Counted from the first letter of the stretch, positions 9,714-21,108 are shown. The stretch is DNA of 64,000 bases from Cryphonectria parasitica EP155 (GCF_011745365.1 NW_024468912.1:3658001-3722000); one strand, 5' to 3'. Numbers and translations are program-made. The notes: generated from the letters alone by a model not told the origin.

Positions 9714-11438
9714 ATGCCCTTAACCACTGTTGATACCAATCTCATTCTCCTTTTCTTGGTTGGGATTGGCACCCTTACCTACTTCACTGCTGCCAAAATA
9801 TTCCGTCACGACCCTCGAGCCGCCGCTCGCTCCGCAGTCAATTCCCATTGTTGGCCACGTGGTTGGACTATCGCGCTACAAGTTCAACTACTATGTCAGC
9901 CTCAGGTGCGCTCTCATTCTTTTCATATGTTTCACTGAGCTCCGCTGAACCCCAGACCAGCCAGCAGACGGACTCTCCAATCTTTACCATGCCGCTCCCA
10001 GGACAAAAGATGTATGTGGTGACAAAGCCGGAGCTCATCCAGGTAGCGCAGAAACAACACAAAACCCTCGCGTTTCCGCCAATCGAGGCCAAGTTCGCCT
10101 CTCAGGTCTGTGGCGCCAGTCTTGAGGCCCAGGCTATCCTGAACAAAAATGTTAATGGCGACGAGGATGATCATGGGTTGTCCATGGAGTCATATTCTGC
10201 AATGCGGTCTGCACTCAGGCCTGGCTCACAGCTCGATGATATGAACCGCTGCATGATCCGCGAAATAGGGGAGTTCATTGATGTACTGGAGCCAGCCAAA
10301 GGGCAGACCATGGACATTGGTCTGTACTCCTGGCTGAGGGATGTTATTACATCTGCGACTACAAGGTCCGTCTATGGTCCGATGAACCCGTATGATGACA
10401 AGGCAATCGCCGATGCTTTCTGGTAAGTACAACCTAGGATCAGGAATTGGCTGCTAACCGAGCTTCGTATCTAATTTTATTGTTTTATTTATTTTGCTCA
10501 GGGAATTTGAAGCCGGTCTTATGTCAGTTCTAGTTGGCTTCCTTCCTTCAATCACTGCTAGAAAGCCCATTGCAGCTCGGAACAAGGTTGCTAAAGCATT
10601 CGAAGCATATTACAAGGCCGGAGGAGTGCAAAAAGCATCAGCTCTTGCGCAGAAACGATATCAAGCAGAGATGGACAACAATGTCCCGCTGGAAGATATC
10701 GCACGCTTCGAAGTAGGAGGTTCAATCGCAATCTTGGTGAACACGGCGCCAGCTGCATTCTGGACTCTGTTTCTCATTCACTCTCACCCAGGTCTCCTCA
10801 CGGATGTCCGCAGGGAAGTCGATGCTTGCACCGAGACAACGACCGAGAACGGCGCCATCCTCAAAACCATTGACATAACGACTCTGAAGGGAGCTTGTCC
10901 TCTGTTGCTTTCCTGCTACCAGGAAGTCCTCCGTTATTGCTCCATGGGCACATCTGTGCGCGAGGTCATGGAAGACACATGTCTCGACCGATGGCTGCTG
11001 AAGAAGGGCGCCATGCTGCAGATGCCAAGCCGTGCCGTTCATCAGGATGCCAGCCTCTGGGGCTCCAGCGCCGCTGATTTCAATCACCGCCGCTTCCTGG
11101 CTGAAGAGAAGCAGAAACGTCCGGGCGAGGTGTGCTTCCGCGCGTTCGGCGGCGGCAAGACCCTCTGTCCCGGGCGGCACTTCGCCACCAATGAGATCCT
11201 TGCTGTCGTCGCCGTTTTCATTGCGAGACTGGACATGAAGCCTGTGAAGGGGGGTTGGGAGCTTCCCATTACTGCTAATACAAATGTTGCGGCGGTGGTC
11301 ATGGAGCCGGATCATGACGTTCGGGTTGAGATCAAGACACGAAGCGGCTTCGAGGGTACCAAATGGGCCATCAGACTGGACAAGTCGGAGAAGATATTTG
11401 CTATGGTAATGGAGGATGCTGACGCAACGACCGAGTAG
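9714..11438 (+). CDS. Cytochrome P450 with an apparent N-terminal frameshift
   Basis: The body reads as a membrane P450 of about 530 residues. It has an N-terminal hydrophobic anchor, a proline-rich hinge and SIPIVGHVVG; an ExxR motif (YQEVLRY); a PSRAVHQD segment; and a heme-binding loop FRAFGGGKTLCPGRHFA with the Cys ligand. Exons are 9714-9905, 9961-10422 and 10502-11438; the first acceptor is the second AG (CCAGACCAG), which restores the frame. Within exon 1 the anchor and the hinge are in different frames: around 9815-9822 the sequence behaves as if two bases were lost. The exon total is one base over a multiple of three and becomes exact if two are restored. A 61-nt intron 9759-9819 (GTTGGG...GAG) would also rescue the frame but would remove conserved residues with weak splice sites. 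So this is either a recent pseudogene, an assembly error, or an odd splice form. The substrate is unknown. Confidence 0.75.
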
Positions 11439-12388
11439 TTGGTTCTTGTAGCAGCCACTTCATTCTCCACCTAGGAACGCTGAGGCGTTGAAATGGGCAT
11501 CTTGTGAGGGCTATAGTACCTTAATCTCATGTGGTCGCAAGCACTGTGCCTTTCATAGCCTCAGCCAGCTCAGAGACGGGTTCGCTGGACGCTTTTGCTC
11601 CCGTTTCTGACTTTCGGAGAATATATACCTGATATTGGCCTCATGATCTAACCTTCTCATCCTCTTTGTTCCGGAAGCCTTTGCGTCATGGATGAATCTT
11701 CGGCCCACCAACGTTGTACCTATAAGCCACGGACGCGATCATGATATTCTAGCTCTCCCAGGTGCTTGAGGCTGGATGGCTCGCTAATGCGACTGGCAAA
11801 CTACTCCACATCCGCGTGGTCAAGCTAGTAATCAACGTATCGTCGATGAAGCATTATAACAGAACTCCTGGTCCCTTGTTCTAGAGCACGTCGCGCTGTG
11901 GCTTAGTGCGTCCAATAAGGCTGCAGCACCACCTCATACATAGCTCAAAACCAGCAGAATACCCGAGCCTGTGAAGCGATCGAGCGGTTACTATACTTAA
12001 AATGGGCGGCGGCAAAGGAGCGCACAGCTGACAGCCCCCGCTCCGCCACTCGCAGCGACGCGACAAAACCCTGATCATTGTGAGCTATCCATGACTCTCC
12101 GAGCAATTTTTCCATAACAGCAGCAGCACAACTACTATCATTTTGAAGTGCAGCTAGAGCAGACCCTGTCTCAAAGTGTTGTCGGTACATGGCATGGGAG
12201 CGTATCAGCTCTCCAAGTGTCGATATCTTAGGTCTACAGTAAGTCCACTTGCTGTATTATCATATGGTGAGTCTTAATTACCAATACGTATTGAACCCCA
12301 CCCATGCTAATCGGTACCTATTATTATAGAATTATTCCAAGAATCTTACCTCCCGCATCCTGCTCCCCAGACTCCTCAAGCGTTCTCA
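11439..12388. other. Intergenic, nothing recognised
   Basis: Short opposing open frames only, with no domain and no paired splice sites. Presumably contains the P450 3' region and the promoter of the next module gene. Confidence 0.5.
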
Positions 12389-12937
12389 ATGCCTTCCTTC
12401 TTGCCTCCTCTTTTGCGAGCACGAGCCGACGCTATATGTTCCTTTAATGATGACAGGAGGGGGAAAGGGGTACTATGGACTATCTCAGAGGACCATACCG
12501 ACGATAAGACAGTGCTCAAGAAGCGATGTCTAGCCTACGAAAATTCACAGCTCCAGCAGCCTCAATCTAGCAGAAGGGTAAACGATGACAAACGGCAAGC
12601 GGACATAGAAGCGAAGATCAGAGATGATATGGAGAAGGCGATGAGGAAGCAATTGGAGGCGATGCGGGAGGCGCAAGAGTTCGCCAACGCGGAGCTGACC
12701 AGGGCCGCGCAGGCATATCTTGAAGCAAGGGATCTCTCCTTACCACGATATGGGCCATCACGCACATCCACCAGACAAGCGGCACAGACTGAGAGGCTTG
12801 CTCAACGGAGCACTCAGCAGCCTACTCAACGGTCTTCACGGCGATCGACAAAGAGAACTTTCGGGCGTGTGAACGACGAGCCCCTGCGCAACCGACTCAG
12901 CTGTCACAGTCTGACATCGACCGAGAGAGAGAGTTAG
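12389..12937 (+). CDS. 23-residue-module protein, coiled-coil type (family member 2)
   Basis: Single exon, 182 residues. Residues 30-52 align without gaps to the modules of the other members (W30, T31, S33, D35, T37, D39, K44-R46, L48, A49, E51); the position before the Trp is Leu rather than Arg. Residues about 65-115 form a strongly charged helix (IEAKIRDDMEKAMRKQLEAM and onwards) likely to be a coiled coil. The tail is rich in Arg, Gln, Ser and Thr. No signal peptide or membrane segment. No known function. Confidence 0.6.
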   Translation: MPSFLPPLLRARADAICSFNDDRRGKGVLWTISEDHTDDKTVLKKRCLAYENSQLQQPQSSRRVNDDKRQADIEAKIRDDMEKAMRKQLEAMREAQEFANAELTRAAQAYLEARDLSLPRYGPSRTSTRQAAQTERLAQRSTQQPTQRSSRRSTKRTFGRVNDEPLRNRLSCHSLTSTERES

Positions 12938-14276
12938 TAGTGGCAGCGAAATAGTTGTTTCGAATCAACCCACAGGTTCTGATTCCGATCTCGAGAATCT
13001 TATGGCAACACGCTTGTTCTGTTTTCGAACTGTTCGGTCTGCCGTGAGCCGCGGAGCTATAGCTCCGTCATTCCACTATCCAGATGCATGTCTTGTTCCA
13101 ATGCATCCTATTTGGCGCCTCTCATAAGCTGGTAGCTCATTTGCGAAGAGCACACTTCAATCCTCGCGGGAGTGACGTTGACTAGCTTCCCTTGGCCGTC
13201 CTGAAAGAATGGGGCGGAGGTCGGTACTTGAAGCAATTCAGACCTCGATAATCTGTAGAACAAGTTAGTCCAAATCTGCGGATATTATTATCCATGCCTT
13301 GGTCTATTCAATGCCCAATACAACTGCGCCTCACTAGAAAGAAATAGCTTGTGCGCAGATCGGATATAAAAAAAGACATCAAGATCGTCATCATCGAGGA
13401 AGGAATTGTTAGAGTAATAGGCGTTACAAGCACATACAGTAAGTAACACCAATACCAACTCTCCTGGGCCCTCACCAAGTATTCAGTGAGTCGGTCTGAG
13501 GAATTGATGACGATTTGCTTTTTTTTCTATTTTCCCCTAAATGTATTGAGAAGGCCAGTTCTTTCATTGTTATCAGAGGAAATAACCCGCTCCATCGCGA
13601 TCAGCCCGAATTTTGAGCCAATCAATCACAGCTCTCGACGTGATGAAATTCGTCGAAATGCCGTGTGACTTCAATGACAGGAGAACACCATGAATCAATA
13701 GACTCTGGCCCGTATACGCGCAGTGTACAGGGCCTAGTGGTCTGGGGTGTCAAAGGCGTCTTTTCGGTTGGTACAACAGTACCTGAACATCTGAGAAGCA
13801 GCCTGCATAAGTGCATGTTTTAGCAACAGGCACAGCCTCCAAATCTTTGAGTGGGGCGGAGCGTAGGGCGTGCATTCATATAAGTGCTGACTGCAATTTC
13901 CAGAATGCATGGCTGCCACTCGTTCTTCTATGCTTGGCAACATTTCTGATCCGAACCATCGTCAACCGTGCCAGCTGCGTTGAAACATCTTCGTTGTCGC
14001 ACTCCACGTTGTTGCTACTATTAAAAAAGACACTCTATCAGTTGTTCGTGAACCCGACCTTCTTGGACTCAAGTTTTTTGTCGAGAGAACGGCTCACGAA
14101 AATCGAAGTGCTTTGGGAGAGAATGTCAACTTGTTGCGTAAGTTCCACCTCTATATTACTACCTAATGACAGCTGCGCCTGTCCTTCCGATCACAATCGT
14201 TAACTTGTTCGTGCTGGCAGGTGAATTTTGATCAAGGCTTTATTCAGCTAGACCCTTTGGTCTTGCCACGTTTCGC
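12938..14276. other. Intergenic, no convincing gene
   Basis: An open frame at 13811-14203 has a hydrophobic patch but no family features and unlikely codon use; it was not called. The rest has frequent stops on both strands. Probably promoter and leader of member 3. Confidence 0.45.
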
Positions 14277-15068
14277 ATGGCCCGACGTGTCGAGCCGCGC
14301 CTCAGCACAGGCAGCGAAGTCAAGCGAGTCCGTTGGACTATCTCAGAGGACCAAACAGATGACTGTATGGTCGTGAAGAGGCGCCGTTTAGCGTTCATGA
14401 ACCCTCATGGCAAATCACTATCTCATGTGTCGGCTCGAATATTAGTGCCGAGAGTCATTGCCGAGGCAGCACCGTCCTCTGATGCTGAAGAGGCTGACCT
14501 CATACGAAAACCCTCGCTGAAGCCGAGGCCTACACGACCCCAGATGAACGACCGAGTACCTATGCTACCGCCAGGAAGACTCCCGCCAAGAGCGATTCCC
14601 CATGGCCGATCCCCCTTCGCACCTCCGCCCGTGAACAAGCGGCAGGCTTTCATGCCGCTGCCGAGCATCAATTCCTCACGAGCCAGGAGGAGGCAGGCAG
14701 GTGACAACGGGCGAGGGACCCACGACGAGCTGAAGGATCTGTTGGGCCTTTGGCGCGGCGACAAGATGCAGAAGCGCAAGGAGAAGCAGACGTCGGAACG
14801 CAGACACGAGCCCGCCCGTGCTTACCAATTCGGCCGTACCATCATTATCGAGGACGCGGACGGCGAGGTCATCAAGGAATACGAGCTACCGCTGCAACAG
14901 AAGCCTGAGAACCAACCGAGCCAGCTGAGCCGAGACGAGGGCCTACACTTGAGCGTCGGCGACACACGATCCCCGGAACCATACCTGGATGGCAAGATGC
15001 GGTCCGCACGCAACCCCTTCGAGCAGTCAACCACCGGCAGACTGCGCAAGATCTCCAACTTGCCGTAG
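14277..15068 (+). CDS. 23-residue-module protein, proline/arginine-rich (family member 3)
   Basis: Single exon, 263 residues. The module lies at residues 20-42 (W20, T21, S23, D25, T27, D29, K34-R37, L38, A39). It is followed by a long Pro/Arg-rich, apparently disordered part and one ordered-looking segment near residues 181-202 (AYQFGRTIIIEDADGEVIKE) with a strand-turn-strand pattern. The C-terminus is basic and Ser-rich. No signal peptide or membrane helix. A short helical ORF lies 210 bases downstream; I could not join the two in phase. Function unknown. Confidence 0.65.
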   Translation: MARRVEPRLSTGSEVKRVRWTISEDQTDDCMVVKRRRLAFMNPHGKSLSHVSARILVPRVIAEAAPSSDAEEADLIRKPSLKPRPTRPQMNDRVPMLPPGRLPPRAIPHGRSPFAPPPVNKRQAFMPLPSINSSRARRRQAGDNGRGTHDELKDLLGLWRGDKMQKRKEKQTSERRHEPARAYQFGRTIIIEDADGEVIKEYELPLQQKPENQPSQLSRDEGLHLSVGDTRSPEPYLDGKMRSARNPFEQSTTGRLRKISNLP

Positions 15069-15279
15069 AATTACCAAGAATCAAAGTCAATAGAAGAGCT
15101 AGCAAGTGTTATGCCTGGTTACAGTGCGTGCGCGCCTTGGGTGCTTTTGGAGAACGGGGCGAAAGCTGATATCATTTGCAGATACAAAATACGACAACGA
15201 CCAATCTCTATTGGCAGATAGCACGGAGTCTGATGGCGAAGGGTTTCTGAAGAGATATCCGGTTCTTCATATCCCAATC

Positions 15280-15486
15280 ATGCCACACCTGGCTCAAACC
15301 CCCGTCCTGCTAAACCGCCTGTACAGCGCAGCCACTCAATATCTGCAAAAGATGCGTCAGACACTGGCCAAGTACCCCAACATGGCTCAGAATCAACAGC
15401 TTCTACAGCATTTGCAGCAGCTGAGCGCCGCGCAGCAGACGTGCACCATTTATATGCGCCCCGGTCAGGATGGCGGTGAATCATGA
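15280..15486 (+). CDS. Possible small helical protein or 3' exon
   Basis: A 68-residue frame from an ATG gives an amphipathic, Gln-rich helix (LQKMRQTLAKYPNMAQNQQL and onward). The frame stays open upstream to a TTTGCAG acceptor-like site at 15175-15181, so it could be a downstream exon. The obvious donor at the end of member 3 (GTAGAA overlapping its stop) does not match in phase. No family recognised. The call rests on helical regularity alone. Confidence 0.3.
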   Translation: MPHLAQTPVLLNRLYSAATQYLQKMRQTLAKYPNMAQNQQLLQHLQQLSAAQQTCTIYMRPGQDGGES

Positions 15487-16817
15487 CTGGCATGGTCGCG
15501 TTTTCTTATCAACAGATGCAGCAGCATACCACAAGGAGCGATACATTTTGACCCATTACAAGGGAAATCTAGTCTGTAGCTTTTGCGCAGGCTGCGGCCC
15601 CGCGAGCGAAAATCTTGAAAGGAACAGAGTCTGTCCCTTGTTACACCTATCAGATTATCAGAGATGACGGGAGCAAGATTAAAATGAGCAGCAACAAAAG
15701 TAATAGAGCTTGGTGGCACTCAACCGCGCACCTTGCCTACGATGTAGAGTTGGATTCAGGCAGGAGGAGAATGGAGATGGATGAACAAAGCATAATCTGG
15801 CACTGTTGAAAAAGGTGAGTCACATGGATGTCGGTTCGCTACATATGTATCCTGTGTGATACGTTCGTGAGACAGTTTTGGTCACACAAATGATGGTCTT
15901 TGACGATCAGGATCAGCTCGGCGACCCGGCCTCTTACTCTTGCAACGATAATGTACATTTACCGTGGGCAGCCTCACGAAAGGGACTCAATACGTGGTTG
16001 TAGATCGCCAGCTCAGAGGACTTGTGTCTTGGACCTTCCAAACTATTGCAGACAAGTTCCAGAAGCCTGGACTGTTTAACGTTTTATGTTTGCACGCGTG
16101 ATAACAAATCTGCTTCCCTAGTACAAGTGTGTCAACTAATATCCCCAGGTAATCTTAAATCTATGCGAATATAATCAATGCAGTCGTTTACCCGTAATTA
16201 TATACTGACTCTCCCCAATCGCATGCCCCCAGCCGAGCATATGAAATGGAAAAGCAACTTTGCACATCTCACAGAGGAGGTGGCTATGCAAGATACTAGA
16301 GCCTGCAGCTACCGCACAGCCGCCTTACCTCAAGACCACATCCTGTCCAGCCGCAGCCCGTCAGCACCGTCTGACAATCGCCAAATAAACTTGTTAATTG
16401 CGCCAATTGCTAGTCTCGCTACATTCCGAGGTTCTATCCAGCGGGGCTAGGGCTTAGCTGGAGGAGTTGTACGTATAAAATGAGTCACGGTTCTGGTTGA
16501 TCGAATGAATCCCCTAATACAACAGAGTTTCTCTCAAGTTCTGACAACTTTATCGAATCGAGAACAGGTTCTCTCGCCCGATATGCTCATGAGCTGCATT
16601 TCTCGCTCGTTAATTATGAACTGTTGAGGCAGATTCCTCCAAATTTTGGCCAGACTACCCAGAATCCCGCAAATAGATATTGAACGCCTCCAGAGATTGT
16701 ACACTCACTGACATTCCTCGGTGGTTGCCCTCACGACACCGGATACACTGCCGATTCGTCTCACGCCTATTTACTCGAGCGTTTTCCGCATTTTCACCAG
16801 GAGTCCCTCTCAACACC
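15487..16817. other. Intergenic upstream of member 4
   Basis: No gene supported. A TATAAAA box at 16474-16480 sits about 340 bases before the start of member 4. Confidence 0.45.
16474..16480 (+). promoter_or_regulatory. Candidate TATA box for family member 4
   Basis: TATAAAA followed by TGAGTCA, an AP-1/bZIP-like palindrome (16481-16487). Both elements lie in the expected orientation for the gene starting at 16818; function is inferred. Confidence 0.35.
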
Positions 16818-17297
16818 ATGATTAGTCCCTTCCCAGCCCGGGTGGTGCCTCGCAACCCCCTTAAGCGAGCGAGAAATGATACAGCAGTGCGTTGGACCAT
16901 TTCAGATGATTATACAGAGGACCGAAAGGTATTCAAGAAGCGCCTCCTCGCCTTCGAAGGAAAATCACCCAGCGGACCAACGCCAGGTCCCAAGGTCGCC
17001 CCAGTGCCACTTTCCTCGTCCGAACCGCAGAGCACCGAGTATATTTCACCAGGCTCTGGCAGTGGAGAGACGCAGAAGGATCCGAAGCGGCGAGGGCGAT
17101 TTGTCTGGCTCCCGCCCACACCAGCCTCTATACGCCAAAGATTTAGTCGGCCGGCCCGACAGCAGAAGTCTATCAACACCATTAGCCTTGAGACGCCTAT
17201 ATTCAAGAACTCGTACTTCAATACGGCGCACTATCACAATCCAGACTTTAGCCCAGAGGAGTGGAAACCGGACTTTGGTGACAAAGGAAAGGACTGA
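16818..17297 (+). CDS. 23-residue-module protein (family member 4)
   Basis: Single exon, 159 residues from the ATG at 16818 (in-frame extension to 16680 is possible). The module is at residues 26-48 (W26, T27, S29, D31, T33, D35, K40-R42, L44, A45, E47), with conservative changes E to D at position 4 and D to E at position 8. The rest is Pro/Ser-rich with a basic patch (PKRRGRFVWLPPTPASIRQR) and an aromatic C-terminal part containing Asn/His/Tyr. No signal peptide or known domain. Confidence 0.65.
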   Translation: MISPFPARVVPRNPLKRARNDTAVRWTISDDYTEDRKVFKKRLLAFEGKSPSGPTPGPKVAPVPLSSSEPQSTEYISPGSGSGETQKDPKRRGRFVWLPPTPASIRQRFSRPARQQKSINTISLETPIFKNSYFNTAHYHNPDFSPEEWKPDFGDKGKD

Positions 17298-17779
17298 AGC
17301 TCGTGGAACATTCTCGGATCAACGCATGATAATCTTCCGTATGGGTTTTGGGGTTGAACGAATCACGCCTCAAGGTATCCTATATGTGGCAGGAAGTCAC
17401 CATACTTACCTAGGGGCTTGGTGGGACTCATTTTATTATTTGATCCATCAATGCTGTATCTAGGGATTGAATTTGTTTTGATTATGTAGTATCTAGCTCG
17501 ATTGCTTGAAGAAGCAACAAAAGTAGCCTGCTCAGACTGTTGCACACAGTTTTGAACTAGACAGAAAGGCTAAAACATGTGCCATCAAGCAAGTCAACAA
17601 AGAATGGTTCCCAGCACTGGAGGTCATGTATGTGCTAGGTATTGCAAAATACACGAATGCAGTTGGAAAATCATAGCATTAGATTCGTTTATATGGTATC
17701 AGGAATCAAACAATACTAGAGCCAATCTGAAAACGAGCGAAAGACGAACAGAGAAATTATTTCTTGCAACGCAGATGTA
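17298..17779. other. Intergenic between convergent genes
   Basis: Nothing recognised; holds the 3' regions of family member 4 and of the AAA ATPase. Confidence 0.5.
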
Positions 17780-20458
17780 TCAAGACTCTGGATCCTTTCG
17801 TATGCCAGTCAGCTCTGCCCGCTTCGTGGAAGACTCGCCTTGTGTCTCCTCGACATATCTCTCAAACTCCTTGACAACTTTGATACAATCACGGATATGG
17901 CTCGCTGAGAATGTTTCGTTGTCAAACAAAGCTAGTTGTCTCGCAGTCCGTATGGCGTTTCGAATCTGCCGACCGTTGATCTTGTGCTGGGCGAGGCTCT
18001 GGGTGCTACTCATCAGGCCCTTGACATCAATGTCCAGACCTGGATCCTGGTCCTTCTCGTCTGCGAGTTTCTGGAAGAAGTTCGACCAGATCTCCTCGCG
18101 GTCATCTTGTTCTAGAGTGGGATAGTACATAGCGAGATGCATGCGAGATTTGAAAGCCTCGTCAAAGGTTCCGACTGTGGACAGATCAGTCGCCGAACGC
18201 TTTTTGATCTCTTTTTAATAGTGCTACGACCGTAGCAGCCGTAGCAGAGAACTTACCTCTGTTTGAAGTGAGTATGAGAATTCCATCGTAATACTCCAGC
18301 GCCCTGAGGAAGACTGATACCAGGGCGTTCCGCTTCAAATCAGTCGGAACCCTCTCCTCCATAAAGACCTCGCATTCGTCCAGCAGGACCACTAACCAGA
18401 AGTCAGACTGACAACGAGATACTTAATCGGAACTCTTTCTTTGGGTGACTAACCTGCTTTCCAGATGTTTCCCAGGTAGAAGATGTGCTCCAGGCTCTTC
18501 TCAACAATCTCGGGGTCCGTGCCAATATCCCCTGAGGTCAGGCGATACAAGGGCCGCTTGGAGAACTCCGCCACGCTCTCTGCGGTCAACGTTTTGCCGG
18601 TTCCTGGTGGGCCATGCAAGAGTATGACTGCCGCGTTCATAAATAGTCGTCAGCTTGTTTGCTGTGCATAGAACCTCACGGTCAGGAGGGACGAGGAAGG
18701 GCATTCTTACTGAGGCCATTGCCTTTGCTTTCGATGATGTCAGCTGAAGAGCTGTTCACGACATGATTCATCACCAGTGCTTGTATGAGTTTCTTCTTCT
18801 GCTTGTCAAAAACCAGCTTCTTGAATGCTTCGGTGTCCCAATTGATGTCTTGAAGATGCTCTACAGCCAAAGTTTCTACGTACGATTTCGTTAGCACATG
18901 ATCCAGTTTACTGGAGGGAGCGGCGGGAAGGAGCAGTGCATACTCCACTTCTTGTCATGGAATCTGAACGCTTTGATGGTCGGCGGGAGAAGAAGGGTGA
19001 AATTCCCAGGAGGCGGGCCCTCGCTCTGCATCTCCTCCGGAGTCAAATTGCCTCGCCAAGGAAGGGTATCTGCCTGATTGCGAACTTCATCCTCTTCACC
19101 ATGGAGAGCATTGTATGTTTCCATGTCGATCATATATCGCGGGTTGCTCTAGAACAAGGTCAGCTCAGGGATATTCAATGGAGACTTAAGATAGGCATAT
19201 ATGCTCATCCAACGCTCTTTTCGTGGAAACATACCACTTGAATGTCGAACCCTCTTTTGGGGCCCGTAGAGGTGACCAGCCGTCCGTTCCGGCACTTCCA
19301 GAAGTATTCCCCTCGTTGTTTCAGCTTTTCCTCCAGCCCGGTTCTGTCAAATCGTAGCGGAATAACTGGCAGTGAGGAGATGAGCACCTTCTTGCCCAGC
19401 TCACATTCTGTTGGCAGGTGGACCGTGATACTCTGCGATTTCCGGTGAAAGGCGCCGTCGAAGGTCCAAGTCTCGCAGTCGAGCTTAATCGGCAGCACAT
19501 TTGGTCGTGGACAGTTTTTAATCGCGAGTGCAACCTCATGACCGTTCTGATGGACCGCGACAACATCTCCTGGCGCGAAGAGCTTGTGGAAGTGGGCTTC
19601 TGTGAAATAACCCTGCTGGAAGAGACAATCGGCTTCATCGTATGCACTGCCAAACCCATCCTGCAAGTAGTCGAGTAGAACACCAATTTGTTGCCCGTCC
19701 TTGTGATCGAGTTCCCTCCGACGAGCCTCAAGTAAATTCCGCGCATGGTAGAGCCGCAAGTATGGCGCATTCAGATTGTCTGCATTGTCCCAGTTTGCCA
19801 ACAAGGCAGGCAGCTGCTGTTGCACTCGAGTATGGGACATCTGCCGTGCTGCTTCCATAGCATCAATCAAATCCGAGGATATGAGCGTGATTTGCTCTCG
19901 TGTCGGAACTGCCGCTTGTGTTTCAGAGACGATGACGGAGAGGTATGGCCTGACTAGAGCCGGAATCTTTGCATGAGAAGACCGTGCCACGAGTCTTTCG
20001 AATTGAGACGAGATTTCCAGGTTTTCATGGTACTCCATGCAGTCGTAATATCTCTCCACCACAAAACTGATACTAGGATCGTCTTCTCTGTAAGACTGCA
20101 AATCCTTAATGGGTTTCTTGCCTCGTAGAGGATGGGTCTTGTTGTCTCCGGCGTACAGACGGGGCTCGTCCAAAAAGGATGCCGTGGGTACGTGGTGAGC
20201 ATGTGAGTTGGAATCTCCAGAACAGAGGACTTGATGGACGATGAGGGCCCTGGGTTGGACACTAGGTGCTTGCATAACCTCTTTGGTGTGATGCGACACT
20301 TCTTTCAGCCCATTTGTCTCATGGTGAAGCTTGTCGAGTTCATCTTTGGCCTCTGCCTCAGAATCACTCTCAGTATTCAAGTATGTCTTTCGGCGCTTGC
20401 AATTCAGATGATCGTCCGGTGACGGAGCCCTCCTCGTGGCCATGATGTTTGTCGGCAA
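17780..20458 (-). CDS. Large AAA ATPase of the fungal DUF7025-plus-AAA type
   Basis: Six exons (20458-19235, 19148-18944, 18875-18711, 18627-18454, 18391-18257, 18174-17780) splice in phase to 765 residues; the next in-frame Met is at 20443. A hydrophilic, charged N-terminus precedes a roughly 350-residue mixed region of the kind seen before AAA domains in many fungal proteins (DUF7025-like). The AAA core has Walker A GPPGTGKT at 537-544, Walker B VVLLDECEVF with D594-E595, sensor-1 region LILTSNR and an arginine-finger context FDEAFKSR. Walker B is followed by Cys where many relatives have Ala, but the catalytic acidic pair is intact. Such genes are usually multicopy, variable between strains and of unknown role. 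It neighbours an NLR-like gene divergently, consistent with an accessory region. Confidence 0.8.
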
Positions 20459-21108
20459 ATAATCCTCGCGACAGAAACAGAAGCTTCTCGAGAGTATCGT
20501 GTGTTAGTTTCAAACAAAACCGAATAAGAACGCCTAGCAAAGAATATCAGGGCGAGTTCAGGATGGGAGCTAGTCGTATATTTCTGTCAGCAGCACAGCC
20601 CCTGGCATTGACCTGTAAGGCATCCAAAACATAGACCTCCAGCCGCCAGCATTTCCCTCTGGCGCCTCTGCTTCGTTTATGTGCGGGGCTGCATATGCAA
20701 GTCAGCCGCCACAACCATGAATAGTTGCAGGGGGCCTGTCCTCAGGGGGGTATGAAGTGGAAAATCGTTAGCAGATCACAGGAACTTGGCTGAAGAAGTT
20801 CTAGAACACATGAAAATGCAGGCTGTACCTCTGCTCCGCCTCAGGTTGCGTGTAATCACTCACTCGTTCCCGATGAATTCACTTATTTCATGACCATCCA
20901 GCTTCGTTGTCTCTTAAATATACTACCTCTCAGTCGCTCCCCTGTTCTCAATCCGTCAGTAGTCGCCCCGGCTGGTTCAAGGACGTGACGATCCGCCGCA
21001 GAGAGTGCAGTTGTGAAATAAGGCTGCACAGCCCGTACTAAACTTAGCCTCGACAATCGCCCGAAGCAGCATGATTTGCGGTGTGCAATTCCTTACAGTG
21101 TCTGCATC
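20459..21108. promoter_or_regulatory. Divergent intergenic region
   Basis: About 650 bases between the divergently read AAA ATPase and NLR-like genes; likely shared regulatory region. No clear element was identified. Confidence 0.4.

Noticed and set aside
9714..11438. Secondary-metabolite gene cluster around the P450
   Set aside because: No polyketide synthase, NRPS, terpene cyclase or other backbone enzyme lies nearby.
13811..14203. ORF with a hydrophobic stretch upstream of module gene 3
   Set aside because: No signal-peptide layout, irregular composition and frequent rare codons; lies where a leader is expected.
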